Shown: piece after piece, positions 22,750-34,089 of the stretch
How positions within the stretch are numbered: position 1 is the first letter of the stretch
Layout of the letters: every line of letters starts with the position of its first letter
Origin: Coprinellus micaceus
Lineage: Eukaryota > Basidiomycota > Agaricomycetes > Agaricales > Psathyrellaceae
Direction of reading: 5' to 3'
Assembly: GCA_951394405.1 (NCBI GenBank)
Contig: OX596341.1
Coordinates: 2,542,001-2,606,000 of the forward strand
DNA: 64,000 nucleotides
Notes under the pieces: generated by a model
Database searches by the model: none
What the model was told of the DNA's origin: nothing
Seen by the model: the letters and a program-made list of their open reading frames with translations, nothing else
Position numbers and translations under genes: made by a program

Positions 22750-22939
22750 ATCTCAGGGTCGCTCGCCATAGCAGCTATGTAGATACCGCAAATCGAAGGG
22801 ACGAATTAACCGTTCGAAATAGTGCGCACGTAAACGCACAACTTGCTCACGTTTTAGATATGTATGTTTGGTCGGTAACGGTGATCAGGCTGCCGCTCAT
22901 TAGAACTACTCAGGTACAGGATAGCCAATTGGTTTCATC

Positions 22940-23220
22940 AATCACCCATGGTTTTGGTAATTGGGAATGTCGTTCGCGTAGTTGGGGACGGGCGCCTATT
23001 TTTGCGCACATGCTAAACGATGATCATGACGAATGTTCTCCCGAACCTTTAATTGTAGTGATTCCTGACGGGCCAGGTAAGCCACATGGGCATGATGTTT
23101 CCAGCCTATAGCTCTTCACGGTCGCCTTAACCTGGGGGAGTGTGAGGTTGGGAACCGGGCCGATCAATCGCCACAGGCACACGCGTTCATGGATGTGCGA
23201 GCCACACGACTTACCACTGA
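22940..23220 (-). repeat. Dispersed repeat copy B
   Basis: This is the partner of 19570-19850, with the same spacing of the GGGCGCCTATTT, CTATAGCTCTTCAC and CACACGCGT blocks. On the minus strand IHERVCLWRL and VKATVKSYRLE stay open in this copy. Confidence 0.55.
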
Positions 23221-23298
23221 ACCACCATCCCCTGGTGCACCCTGTCACTCAAGTTCGAGCTCAAATACCCCGCTGCTGACTCTTCGAGGCCACACGCG

Positions 23299-24245
23299 AT
23301 GGAAACGGATGCCGCAGCGATGCATCTGACCGGACCCATACTGCCGTATCTTCCACAACCCGGCCAATCGCTGAACTGTGATCCCCGATATTCTCCTGGC
23401 AGACGTTTGGGGATGGTCCCCCTCCCGGGGGTGCGATCGGGCATGGGTAGTCCCGAAGTGCAAGCGCCTCCATCGGGCGCGAATATGCAACCCCAGCAGA
23501 CGCACCTTGGCCCTCAGCAGACGGTGGGTCACAGGATGGAAGGTCAGATAGACGGTATAGGTCCCCAAGGGCGGATGGGACCTCCTCTCGTACTAGCAGC
23601 CTCCGTGGTGCGTACATTCCACGAGGTGGCGCATTCACCCCAACTAACCGCAGGGTTGCTACTCCCTCCCTCTCTTTTCCACTTCGATCCGCTCTCCCGA
23701 CATCGTGGCTGCGAATCCTTGAACGTTTGTAGCGGGTCAACATCCCACCGCCACCTGCAGTCGCCCCGATTCCGCAAGTACAACAGCATACTATCCCCCC
23801 TCCGCCGATAATGCAACACCGTGTTGTCCCACCTGCGCCGGTGCAACAGCATTTTATCCCACCTGCACCAGTGCCGCAACAGCATCTTCTCCTACCTGCG
23901 CCAGTCCAACAGCATATTCTCCCACCTCCGCGGGTGCAACAGCAACAACAGGCTTTTCCGACGCTTCAGATGATAAATCAACTGAACCCTTACTCAATCC
24001 CCAACGTGGCGTCGCATCCAGCTCCACCGCCTGCTCCGCCCCACCGCCTGCTACCCATGGGCGGCAGTGTATTTGCAGGCCCGACTTTGGAACCGCAGGT
24101 GGCCCCGATGATATTCGCGGGTGGGGACGACTTCGACTGGGGGGCATGGAACACCGCAACTGCCTCTATCAGCATGGACTTCGAGAGGGACTTTGGGGCA
24201 TGGTTTAATCCTGACCCAGGTGAACCGAGTGGAAGCAGTGGGTAG
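23299..24245 (+). CDS. Proline/glutamine-repeat protein with acidic aromatic C-terminus
   Basis: Unrecognised. Exon 1 (23299-about 23607) is rich in Gly, Pro and Gln. An intron of about 125 bases (GTGCGT to TTGTAG, 23608-23732) joins it in phase to RVNIPPPPAVAPIP. Then come five or six imperfect units of about 9-10 residues (VQQHTIPPPP, MQHRVVPPAP, VQQHFIPPAP, QQHLLLPAP, VQQHILPPPR) and a QQQQQ run. The C-terminus contains FAGGDDFDWGAWNT and DFERDFGAWFNPDPGE, acidic and aromatic like a transcription activation region. A transcription or adaptor role is only a guess. An alternative intron ending in AACTAACCGCAG at 23652 would put the frame out. The start may lie upstream. Confidence 0.55.
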
Positions 24246-24665
24246 TATGATCGCGGTGCTCTCTGCGCGTTACTTACTCTTTCCTATCTTCGGCTTTTGG
24301 ACTGTTGAATAAGTCCCTGATCTTTCGCCCTGTCTTGCTGTTCAGGCCTACCTACTAGACTGTATCCCCCTTCATTTTTCTCGGTTGGTCAAGACTCAAT
24401 GTACTCTTCTTGCTTCCCCAGGAGCGCACCGGGTTTGTGTTCAAGAGCCAAGCATCCAGTTCGGGGACAAAAGGATGGGGTCTGGAGGCAAAGTCTCCTT
24501 TGAAAGACTTGAGAAGGGTTCGTGCTCGAACTTGCCCTTGAGAAACTTGTTCCGCTGGCACGGACAAACGAGATGTGCTGGAAGCTTGAGCCTTGGTGCC
24601 TCTCTCCCTGGGTAGTGGAGTCTGCCATCTGGACCTGTATATTCTGTAACGCTGGAGCAAAAAGA
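24246..24665. other. Intergenic between the PQ-repeat gene and tRNA-Asp
   Basis: Short frames overlap on both strands (24355-24777 minus, 24385-24615 plus), but no motif supports a gene. Confidence 0.35.
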
Positions 24666-24737
24666 CTCTCTGTCTGGGAGTCGAACCCAGCTTTCGCGCG
24701 TGACAGGCGCGTGTACTAACCGATATACTAACAGAGA
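24666..24737 (-). tRNA. tRNA-Asp (anticodon GTC)
   Basis: It is a 72-base cloverleaf without an intron. The acceptor stem TCTCTGT pairs fully with ACAGAGA. The anticodon stem CGCGC pairs with GCGCG around loop CTGTCAC. The T arm carries GGTTCGACTCC, and the discriminator is G as expected for Asp. Confidence 0.92.
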
Positions 24738-24852
24738 ACTGATGCATCCTTTTATTCAGGTTACATAAGGGGTCCACGCTACGCGCGGCACCAGCCCATT
24801 CCCTTCAGCGTCAGTTTGTTTCCTTCCCTCCACCACGGCCCACCACACTTCC

Positions 24853-25709
24853 ATGGCTTCTGGCAAGACACTCAGCGCGGGGACTCTGAACCTCAAGTTC
24901 ATGCAAAATGCGATTAGGTCGCAGCAGATCCAAGGAGTCGAGCTTCCAAAGGCCGCCGTGAAGGACGATGGAGAGTGGGAGGTTTCACGGGAAGTACGCG
25001 AAGCGTGGGGGTTGAAGAGTGATTCGAAGTCAAGGTGAGTGAGTATTGGTCTTTTTGGCTTGGTGTGTACCGAATACGTGTACCAGGGAGTCAGAAGTAC
25101 ACGAAGATTCATATCTTCCTTTCCTCTTCCAAGCAGAGGACGAACCAAGTTCATCAACTGGCTATAAAGGTCGGAGACAATTTGGAAAGAACGGGAAGGA
25201 GGTTGAGGCGAAAGTGAGTCTTCTTATCTAGGTTCACATTCTCATGCAGACTTTCTCGATAGCCCGAGGGCGATGAGAATCCCGTGGAGCAGGTGGACGA
25301 TCCCGAAAACGCGAAAGGGAGCCGTAAGGTTCACCCTCGTCCTGTCTCTATCTCTGGAAATTCTGGGAGCTTCCTGCGCGGCTTTGATCAGCTAGACTCT
25401 TCGAAACCCACAAGCAAGACCAGCACAAACGTAAAAAGAAAGACGGCGAAGCAGATGGTGTTCGAAACGGTACCTGGCGGGCCATCTGAGCATCGACCTT
25501 CTTTGGCGTCTGCTCCATCCTCATCTGAGAAGCCTCAGGCGACTGCACCGACCTCTGCTACTCCTCAGTTCTTGAAACCTGCTGGAGTAGATGAGCCCGT
25601 AATGGCGCGTGAAAAGAAACCTAAAAGAAAGCGGGAGACGCCCGCAACTTCCGATACAACTCGTGAACCTACAAAGAAGACCAAAAAGCACAAGCAAGAT
25701 CAGACGTAG
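24853..25709 (+). CDS. MPP6: MPP6/MPHOSPH6-like nuclear exosome cofactor
   Basis: The N-terminus SGKTLSAGTLNLKFMQNA matches the conserved LxxxxLxMKFMQ signature of M-phase phosphoprotein 6, which links the nuclear RNA exosome and its Mtr4 helicase to rRNA and other RNA processing. Exon 1 ends at 25033. An intron to about 25087 joins in phase to ESEVHEDSYLPF, then GYKGRRQFGKNGKEVEAK. A second intron (about 25213-25261) joins to PEGDENPVEQ. The rest is low-complexity, with a GSFLRGFDQLD motif and a basic nuclear-localisation-like C-terminus (KKPKRKRE, KKTKKHKQDQT). The tRNA-Asp gene lies 115 bases upstream on the other strand. Confidence 0.8.
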
Positions 25710-26468
25710 CGACATACATATTTGTGCATCGTTTACCCACCACCATCTACAAGTAAGTTCGTGTGTTATGTATCCCGTCGCCCACTGCTCCTTTCTGATA
25801 TCATGGGGTAGTACACAAGCTTCACCGACGCCCTCGTATTTTGAATGGGTCTCCGGCCTTCAGACTTCGTGATTGAGATGCAGGTGAGGAAGCCTTCCAC
25901 GAAGCTCTGGACACCGCCGACAGCCTACAGTGTGCATGGACATCATACCCATTATCTAAATATCTTGCAATCGTCGAATGGATAATATGTTGAACCAAAA
26001 CACGTTGCCTCTCACCTGTGCCCAGTGTCGAAGTGCGGACGTTCAGGCCCAGGTGAGTTACCCTGAGACCTCCGTTAGTGGAGTTCGGGTAATGCGGCGA
26101 CGATGACCATTTTATTCGCGTTCCTTCTCGACCACATCGACCTCCATATCGCCCCTGTTTCTCGGTCATTTGCTTGGACCAGCAGTGAGAATTGTCGCAG
26201 CCCTGCTCGCTCGTGCCGTTCCTCAAAGTTTCGCTTCCTCCTCCAAAACCTCTTCTCCCAAGCCCCAGTCCCAAGATTCGATGATTGTCAAGGAAATATC
26301 ACAGAATGATGGCGGCTGTGTTCTCTCAAACGCCTCCATCTGGGATTTCGGTGATTCTACTCCTCCAGAAATCAATCAAGATGCCTCTATGCCGCACTTG
26401 GTAGTTGCAGGTCTCAGCGCTGTGACTAACCCTCTTTTATCTTCCAACCGTGACCACATCTCTGAGAG
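25710..26468. other. Interval with a possible small unidentified plus-strand gene
   Basis: Plus-strand frames at 25989-26055 (NQNTLPLTCAQCRSADVQAQ, followed by GTGAGT) and 26170-26496 could be exons of one small gene. The second overlaps the kexin start at 26469 in another frame, so at least its end is doubtful. The minus strand is open at 25822-26274 with a Gly-rich frame of no recognisable family. Confidence 0.3.
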
Positions 26469-29463
26469 ATGCGTCTCCTTCTCTGGAAGCTGGTAGCGCT
26501 CGCAGCAGCGCTCTCCGTGTCGCAAGCCCAGCTTACCCAACACTATCCGCGTCGACCGGCGAAGCGCGAATATGACACCCACAACTACTACGTTGTCGAA
26601 CACAACGCAGCCAAGGGCGCTTCCATCAGCGACGTGGCTGGCACTCTCGGAGTCGAAGTCGTCGAACAGCTAGGGGAACTGGAGGACCACTGGGTGGTTC
26701 GGACACCGAAACCATCAGGGGAGCTGGAGGCGAGGGGCCTTGATCCTGTGGTTGAAGCTTACAATGCTTTGAGGGACGTGGCGCTTACCGAAGGACGACT
26801 TGAAGCGCGGTCTGAGCAAGACGTCGAATTTTCGAAGCGGCTGTACCACTCAATAGCCTTCCTCGAGCGGCAGGAACTGGAGGAGAGGGAGAAGCGCGCT
26901 CCTCCGCCAGTGAGGAAGCCGCCGTCTGTTGCTGCGGTGAAGAAGCAATATAACATCGAAGATCCATACTTCCCTCAGCAATGGCATCTGGCCAACGACG
27001 ACTTCCCCGAACACATGATGAATGTGACTGGGCTCTGGGCGGAAGGGATTACAGGCAAGGGAGTCTTGTCTGGTCTCATTGACGACGGTCTTGACTACAC
27101 CAGTGAGGATCTTGCCGATAACTTTGTGAGTTGGCCTTTCCTCCCCGTATCCGCGAGACCCGACTGATATACACCTATTTCTAACCCACAGGATAAGAAG
27201 AATTCGTACGACTTCAACGACCACGAACCACTCCCCTACCCCAAAAAGGAGCGCGACCACCATGGTACCCGCTGCGCAGGCCAGATCGCTGGAGTCAAAA
27301 ATAAAGCTTGCGGGATTGGCATTGCCTACGAGTCCAAGGTCTCTGGTATCCGTATTCTCTCGGGTCGCATTACCACCGCAGACGAAGCCATCGCGCTCAA
27401 CTACGGTTACCAAGACGTGTCGCTCTACAGCTGCAGTTGGGGTCCCCGAGATGACGGTACCAAGATGCAGGGGCCTTCTTATATCATTAGGAAGGCCGTG
27501 CTGAATGGTATCAACAAGGGAAGAGCAGGGAAGGGGTCGGTGTTTGTCTTTGCTGCTGGAAATGGTGGACACAAGGGAGACCAGTGCAACTTCGACGGGT
27601 ATACGAATAGTATCTATTCGGTCACAGTCGCGGCTATCGACTACAAGGGTCAACACCCAAGGTATTCGGAGGCTTGCACGGCGAATATGGTGGTAGGATA
27701 CACCTCGGGAAGTGGGAACCATATCGTGAGCTTGTCTCGTCACGAATACAGACCACATCAGCTAACCGCAGCCATTAGGTCACCACGGACCGAGGCAAGA
27801 ACGAATGCGCGACGACTCATGGAGGCACATCCGCCGCCGCTCCCAACGTCGCTGGTGTATTCGCCCTTGCCCTTTCAGTCAGGTAATGACAGCCCCTCTG
27901 TTTCATCATGTTCAGGCGTACTAACCGTCGTGTGCCAGGCCTGACCTTACTTGGCGCGATATGCAGTATCTCTGCGTAGAAACCGCACGCCAAATCAACC
28001 CACACGACCCCGACTGGTCTAAGATCGCCACTGGAAAGTACTACAGCAACAAGTATGGCTTCGGTGCGATTGACGGGTGGGCTTACGTCCAAGCCGCGAA
28101 GAATTGGAAACTCGTCAAACCCCAAGCATGGGTAGAGAGCCCCACCATTCAGGTTGAGAAGGGTACCATGGACGAGCACAAGGAGTTCGAGGGAGGCAAG
28201 TTCATCGATGTGGGAGGTGCGGCAAGCACTATCAAAATCACGAAGGAGATGCTGCAGGAGCACAACTTCGAGACTTTGGAGCATGTGAACGTCAGGGTGT
28301 GGATTGACCATACCAGGAGAGGAGATGTTGAGGTCGAACTTACCAGCCCTAATGGGATCCGGAGCGTTTTGGCCGAATACAGGGAGCACGACGAGGCGAA
28401 AAGCGGGTTCCCTGGTTGGCAGTTTATGAGTGTCAAGCACTGGTGAGTGTTACTCTGCATCCCGTTGTTCGATGAAGTTCTGAAGTATCCCAGGGGAGAA
28501 AACCCAATAGGCGAGTGGAAGATCCGTGTCTCCGACCAAGAATCCGAAGGTCAAGAAGGTTATTTCCTCGGCTGGAATATGATCCTATGGGGAACGGCGA
28601 TCGACCCTAAGAAAGCGAAGCTGTACGAGATTGACAGGCACGACGACCTCCTCCCTCCCTCCCGCAACGGCACCATCACTCCCCCCAGGCCAACTATTCC
28701 CCCACCAGCCGCCCCTGACGCCCCCGACAACCACGACAATAAGCCATCGGTGACCCACACGACCCTCGAAGGCAAGCCCACCGCCAATCTCCCCCATGAC
28801 CCCACCACTCCCAAACCCCCACCATCCACTGGATGGCTCGCGGACCTCACTAGCTCCAAGCAGAACTGGCTTCTCGGCATCGTCGGAATTATCATCCTCC
28901 TCAACGTCGCAGGCGCCATCTATTTCTGCAGGAAACACTTTGGATTGTGGGGTGATGCCAACGCGTATGACCACCTGCCTGGGGGAGAGTCGGTGCCTAT
29001 GGCTGCGATGGATGGTTCTCGAACGGGTGGCGCACCGCAGACTGGGAGGAGATTGTACGATGTCGTGGAGGAGGAGGAGGATGAGGGGTCTGCCTTGGCT
29101 CCTCGAGCCGCCGGTGCTGCTACCGCAGGACAGAGGACAGGCAATGCCCCAGGACGGTCGACTGGCGGGCTTGGCTTCCATTCAGGGTTCTTGGATGACG
29201 ATGACCCAATGACCGCCGCTCAGACGGCTGGCGTTGCTGCAGGTGGAAGGTATAGGGACGATGACGACGTTGCATCCCGCGCCGTGCCTTCCACAGCGAA
29301 GGCTGCCCCTTCGGCCGTGCCTCCCGCGCAAGCACCTGCTGCACCTGCACCTGCACCTGCAGTTGGGAAGCTGCTGGAAGATAGCAGCTCCGAGGAGGAG
29401 TCTGAGGAGGAAGGGACTACTTCAGAGGAGGGGAATGCTTGGGAAGACGCCCGAGCTAAGTAG
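26469..29463 (+). CDS. KEX2: Kexin (KEX2), Golgi proprotein-processing serine protease
   Basis: This is a type I membrane subtilase that cuts after Lys-Arg and Arg-Arg in secretory precursors. The signal peptide is MRLLLWKLVALAAALSVSQA. The prodomain has YDTHNYYVVEHN and ends near EREKRAPPP, a likely self-cleavage site. The catalytic residues are Asp in IDDGLDYTSEDL, His in DHHGTRCAGQIAG, oxyanion Asn in VFAAGNGG and Ser in HGGTSAAAPNVAG. SCSWGPRDDG and NFDGYTNSIYS are typical kexin blocks. The P domain runs to GYFLGWNMILWGT. A Ser/Thr/Pro stalk, one membrane helix (LLGIVGIIILLNVAGAIYFC) and an acidic cytosolic tail (SSEEESEEEG) follow. Introns begin at about 27126, 27726, 27882 and 28442, all GT-AG and phase-consistent. 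The gene is intact. Confidence 0.95.
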
Positions 29464-29777
29464 AGGCCGAAACTGCTATATCTGCTATCCTATCTATTAA
29501 CCTGTCTATTATCAGTGCTCATATATCACTCCTGTTGTATGTATACGACGATGTGCCCTAATATACCTCATACAAACCGGCCTGCCGTTTACCTCGCAGT
29601 CCCTCGGCCAGAAAGTGCTCCGAACTGGCATGAGCATGGCGCATCCTCAAGCCTCAAAAGTCAAAGCCTCTTCCAGCAATATCAATCACGTGTTATACGC
29701 CACTTCTGGCGGCGATTTTTCAAATATAGCGCACAACCCCTAAGTTTGCCCCGACCACCATGCTGGCTTAGAATCTT
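29464..29777. other. Intergenic between KEX2 and the FunK1 gene
   Basis: No coding signal. It probably holds the kexin 3' UTR and the kinase-gene promoter. Confidence 0.4.
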
Positions 29778-29816
29778 ACCACCACCACCACCACCACCAC
29801 CACCACCACCACCACC
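29778..29816 (+). repeat. (ACC)13 microsatellite
   Basis: Thirteen perfect ACC units (39 bases) end 28 bases before the ATG of the FunK1 gene. They therefore lie in its 5' UTR or core promoter. Confidence 0.95.
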
Positions 29817-29844
29817 GCCCCATTTCTACCACCCGTTTTTCAGA

Positions 29845-32830
29845 ATGGCTGACGAAAGGACAGTGAGGTGAGTCTCGCCCTGTGCACTGAGTACAGAAGA
29901 GAACACAGACTGACGACGTTTCAGACCCTCCACGCCCCCGCCAACGGATGTCGGCCAGCATATACAGCTGACCAGACACAGCGATTGCGAGTAAATGCGT
30001 CATCTTTGTCTCAAACTACTCGCGCCCTGATTTTGTGTGGTGTACTCTAGAAGACATATTAACCCCCTCGCCGTCCGAAGCTCCGGTGCGGTAGAGGAAA
30101 TCACCACGCTGCGAACCGAGATCGCCCTTCAAATGGACGAAGAATTCAGCAAATGCGGTGTTGAAAGCTTTTTCGCCACTTATTTACCGTTCTCACCAAG
30201 TGAGAGTGATGTTGATGTTTTTATGGCGTCGCAAACGGCAAGTAAGAAGACCGAGAGTGCGGCCATTGACCAAGCCTCTGAACTTGCTCATGGTGACAAC
30301 CTTCGTCGCCAGTCCACGTGCCTTGCTAGCAAGGCGCACCCCATGCCAACGGAAGAACAGGGGTCGATCCTCATAACGAATGGGGACGGCCAGGTCTTAT
30401 TCAGAGACTTCCAAACCATCCCGACTCCACAAGACGCTAGTGAAATCGCGAGCTATCAACGCCTTCAAGAGATCGCCGATGCAGTCAGCAACGCCACTGT
30501 AAGTAATCGCTCGCGCAACGACCTGCTCTTTCAGTATTGCCCCAACAAACCCATTACGTCGGACATCTATAGTTTAAACAACCAAATTGACGGGTCCATT
30601 TCGGCGAGCGTCGCAATGGAGGGAACACTGGAAGCCCACAATATCGCCGTCGTTTTTCAATTCAAGTCGGGCAACGCACCAGATGTGGTGGTGAGTGATA
30701 TCAATTGCCCAAATACGCAGTTTGGTCAGAAGGTTCTTCCAGATAAAAAATACTCAGCAAGCTGTGTCGGCGAACGTTCAGATCATGAACGACGATCTTC
30801 GTCGGACATTCACGTTTGGGGTGAGCTTTGGAGACTAGGCATCTCGAATGCGATCGCTAACCCAGCATATCTTCAGGTTACTGTCGTGCGTGACCAAGTA
30901 AGGGTGATTTACCATGGGCGCGCGGGTTCTGTCGTCTCAGAACCGTTCAGCATTGTTGCGGTATTTATGAACTCCTCTCTTCTCTGCGTGATCGCGCTGA
31001 CCAACGTCGCTCAGCACCCTCGACTCCTGATTAGGGTATTCATGGCCTTTCTCTTTGCCTCTAAAGAAGAGCTAGGTTATGACCCCAACGTCACGCGCCT
31101 GGACGACGGACAACATGTCTTCAGGATTCCTGGGAGCGCGCAGAGAGGTCGAGCGGGTCAGGACCAATTCTATCGCACAAACCGACCTCTCTCGATCTAC
31201 CGGTCTAACAACATTACGGGCCGGCATTGTCGCGTCTGGCTCGTGGACATTCTTGAGTCGCCTATGAGTACCAAGTCGAAGGGTCGCGCCGTTCTCAAAG
31301 ATATTTGGCTCGACGAAAACGCTCTTACCGAACGCCAGATTCAAGACCGCCTTTTCCGGGACATCTACGACTTTTGGACCAATCCGATGGTGGAGCAATC
31401 ACCAATCTACCAGGGGTTGTATTATCTCGGTCCGGAGCTCAAAGCCCTCGTCAATGGCCCTTTTGAGTCGGCACCCTTCAGGGACTATTTCCTGCACATT
31501 GAGGCAGACTGGTCTGGGCGAGAGAGTCCAAACCTTCCAAAGGCATCGTCAAGAATTAGATTTTTTCTACTTCCGAAACCGCAGGAGGAGGCAGAGATCT
31601 CAAGGCAGCCCCAGACAGCCTCTGCATCAAGGTCGACCGCAGGTGTCCATCGACCAATTCGCTCCCAGAAGACCTTATGGGTCGACGCTGCACCCCAAGA
31701 CGGCAGTACCGGGCGGTGTTTAAGGAGGTCTGCATGCCAGTCGACGCTTTATCCACATTAGGAGAGGTGTTCGATACCCTCGAGCAAGCCTTGACCCGTA
31801 AGTTTTCGACGTCTCTAATCCCACCACGCGGCATTGATCATTTCCCAGCGTTGCGCTTGATGTTTTCGGCTGGTTGGGTGCACAGGGATATCAGCGCTGG
31901 AAACATAATGGCTGAAAAGGTAGGAGATACCCTCCAGGGGAAGCTCTGCGACCTTGAGTATGCTAGGAAGTTCCCCCCCGGCCCAGGCTACACAGCTGCA
32001 GGAGATCCTAAGACCGTGAGTCATTGACAGATTTCTGCCAATGGAGAGCTCATGACAAGATACAGGGGACGCCCTACTTTATGCCTTTGGAAATTCTTTC
32101 CGGGGTTCCTCTGCATCACCAATTCTCTAGTACATACGATTGGACAATACCCCCTGGTGTGTCCAGTAGAGATGAATTAGTGGCAAGGTTGGAAGCATCT
32201 GCGAAGCCAGAAGTCTGCTGTCCGCCAATCAACATCCTCCACAACTTCCAACATGATGTCGAGTGTCTTTTCTGGGTCGCTATGTGGAACGGCACCGCCC
32301 GCGTCGACTACGAACCTTCTCAGGTCTTTGCGCGCAAGATATTCAAGAATACTATGCAGCCAACCGTCGATCGGTCGAACGCTCTGTACCAGTCAATTCA
32401 GTTGCCCATGATAGAGGCGTCGGTCGCCCCTGCCCAAGACCCACTCGTCACATTTTTCGAAGCCTTTCGACAAGCATTGGATCAAGAATATAGTCGGCGC
32501 GCGCAGAACCACACGAGCCTCAACATCCCCAACCGAGAGGAATACGCCAGAATCCATTTCAACGTGGATCGAGTGTTTGGGATTCTTCGAAAATCCAAAT
32601 CGCGCGATTGGCGCTCAGTAACCTTGCTGCAAAGCCAGCCCGTGAAACCGGCAACCTCAGGCATCCCAGCTCAGGCCGATCGAGCAATCGAGCCTCCGAC
32701 ACCAGCCCCTGCCACTAAACGATCTCTCCCAGCCGAAGACGACGAATATTTCCTGTCAGACGAAAGGCCGTCTGAGGATGGAGGCTCGATCAGCAGGTGC
32801 GGGTCGAAGGCAAAGCGTGGTCGTCATTAA
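29845..32830 (+). CDS. FunK1-type protein kinase-like protein
   Basis: This is a member of the fungal-specific FunK1 family, which is expanded in Agaricomycetes and whose roles are mostly unknown. Short exons MADERTVR and PSTPPPTDVGQHIQ lead into RRHINPLAVRS (30050). The N-lobe region has QYCPNKPI, RLLIRVFMAFLFASKEELGYDP and GRAVLKDIWLDE. A candidate ATP-anchoring lysine is in YRAVFKEVC (near 31720). The catalytic loop is WVHRDISAGNIM (near 31890). LCDLEYARKF takes the DFG place, so the metal-binding Asp is kept. GTPYFMPLEI (32070) and HDVECLFWVAMW (32250) follow. The C-terminus is acidic then basic (KAKRGRH). A long frame at 30690-30900 hides introns: the true reading is probably NTQQAVSANVQIMNDDLRRTFTFG, then an intron, then VTVVRDQVRVIYHG. 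Confidence 0.8.
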
Positions 32831-33399
32831 CCTTGACCTCACCCTTCCCGTCGTCACCACATTTCAAAGTCTCGTCATCTGAGCGTTCGGAGAGTCATTC
32901 TGCGGTTCAAGCTCATCTATGGTTTGAACCTTTTAACCTCCCAATGACCCCGCTTAGTGTGGCATGCAATAGTAGCAAATTTTCACTTTACCTTCAAGTC
33001 CTTCCCGTGTAACATACCATCCTGTCGCTTCCTTGATCGGGGATGATTAACGATTGCACATATACGTCGAACTCGCCCTTTGAGTCGCACTGTAGACTGG
33101 CGAAGGCTCTGGACCCAGTGCCCGACGGACGGGCCCATTCGGCAAGCTCTTTGAAAATGTCGGCACAAGGACCTCCGCCAACCTTTCGTAAAGACGACGT
33201 CCGTCTCATCGTTCCTCAAGTTGCCCGCGTCGCCGGTGAGCATGTCGACGATACGGCACGCCTGAGATCTTTTTGTGTTGATGTTGTCACGCCGGATGGA
33301 AGTCTCGATGGACGTCTGCTGGATCTACCCAGAGCCGGCGTAGATGCGAGTGGAAGAAGGGAGTCCGTGAACCACCCGTAGCCATTCCGTCCTTCACGA
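32831..33399. other. Interval between FunK1 and a minus-strand hypothetical gene
   Basis: Frames on both strands at 33040-33380 are open and of similar quality (plus: MSAQGPPPTFRKDDVR; minus: FTKGWRRSLCRHF). I cannot tell which, if either, is coding. The minus frame could continue the next gene. Confidence 0.3.
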
Positions 33400-33925
33400 C
33401 AAGCAGCGACCTCTAGATCTAGCAGGGCTCTCGTCATTCTCCACAACGCCTTTGGCCTTCACGAGCCCGTCTAATGGGTGGTCACATTTCAACCGCTCTT
33501 CCCGGTCAGGGAAGATGGCCATCCGGAGGTCCATGAGCGCGAGGTAGCCCTCGTCCGAATGCCAGCGGAAATTTGAGAATGAGGGATTCCCCAGGTCGAC
33601 TCCGTTTCCCCGAAATTCGCTCCAGTCAACCCCGTCTTTGTACGACTGGATAAGGGCCCAGTTACGCGTGAACGTGTAGGGTTTGTCGGCGTGAAGGACC
33701 ACCGAGCCGAGGGCACTCTGGTCCGGGCTGGCCCTGGTCCGATCGACCTCTTCCTGTACGGAGTGAGCGCATCAGTTTTCCATGCCGCAGCTGGAACTCG
33801 AAGGGGTTATGCGCGGGCCAACTCGCGAAAGAAAGGAGCAACCTCGGTCGCTGAGGACCTACGTACCCACTGGGCTTGACGTCCTCGATAATTTCGCGCC
33901 AAGAACGGCTAAAAGGGCGGCCCAA
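33400..33925 (-). CDS. Hypothetical protein, partial exon model
   Basis: Unrecognised. A minus-strand exon (about 33400-33702) reads YTFTRNWALIQSYKDGVDW, FSNFRWHSDEGYLALMDLRM and AIFPDREERLKCDHPLDG, which has the composition of real protein. An upstream exon near 33870 reads REIIEDVKPSGYVGPQRP, with an intron of about 100 bases between. No domain is known to me. The gene probably extends in one or both directions. Confidence 0.4.
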
Positions 33926-34089
33926 TGGGGGACAACTTTAGTTAAAGATGTGTATATTGCATAGGATGATACAGGTTCTGCGGTCAAGAATAGTTGAGTC
34001 TTTTGTCATCACAAGAGAGAGAGAGATCACACACCAGATGCACATGCCGGGCCACGGGCTCTAAAGCAAGAGATCACTGGCCACTATTG

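Noticed and set aside
26850..27758. 302-codon minus-strand frame
   Set aside because: It is antisense to the catalytic exons of kexin, which are conserved on the plus strand.
29776..30003. Minus-strand frame ending in poly-Trp
   Set aside because: It is the translation of the ACC microsatellite read on the other strand.
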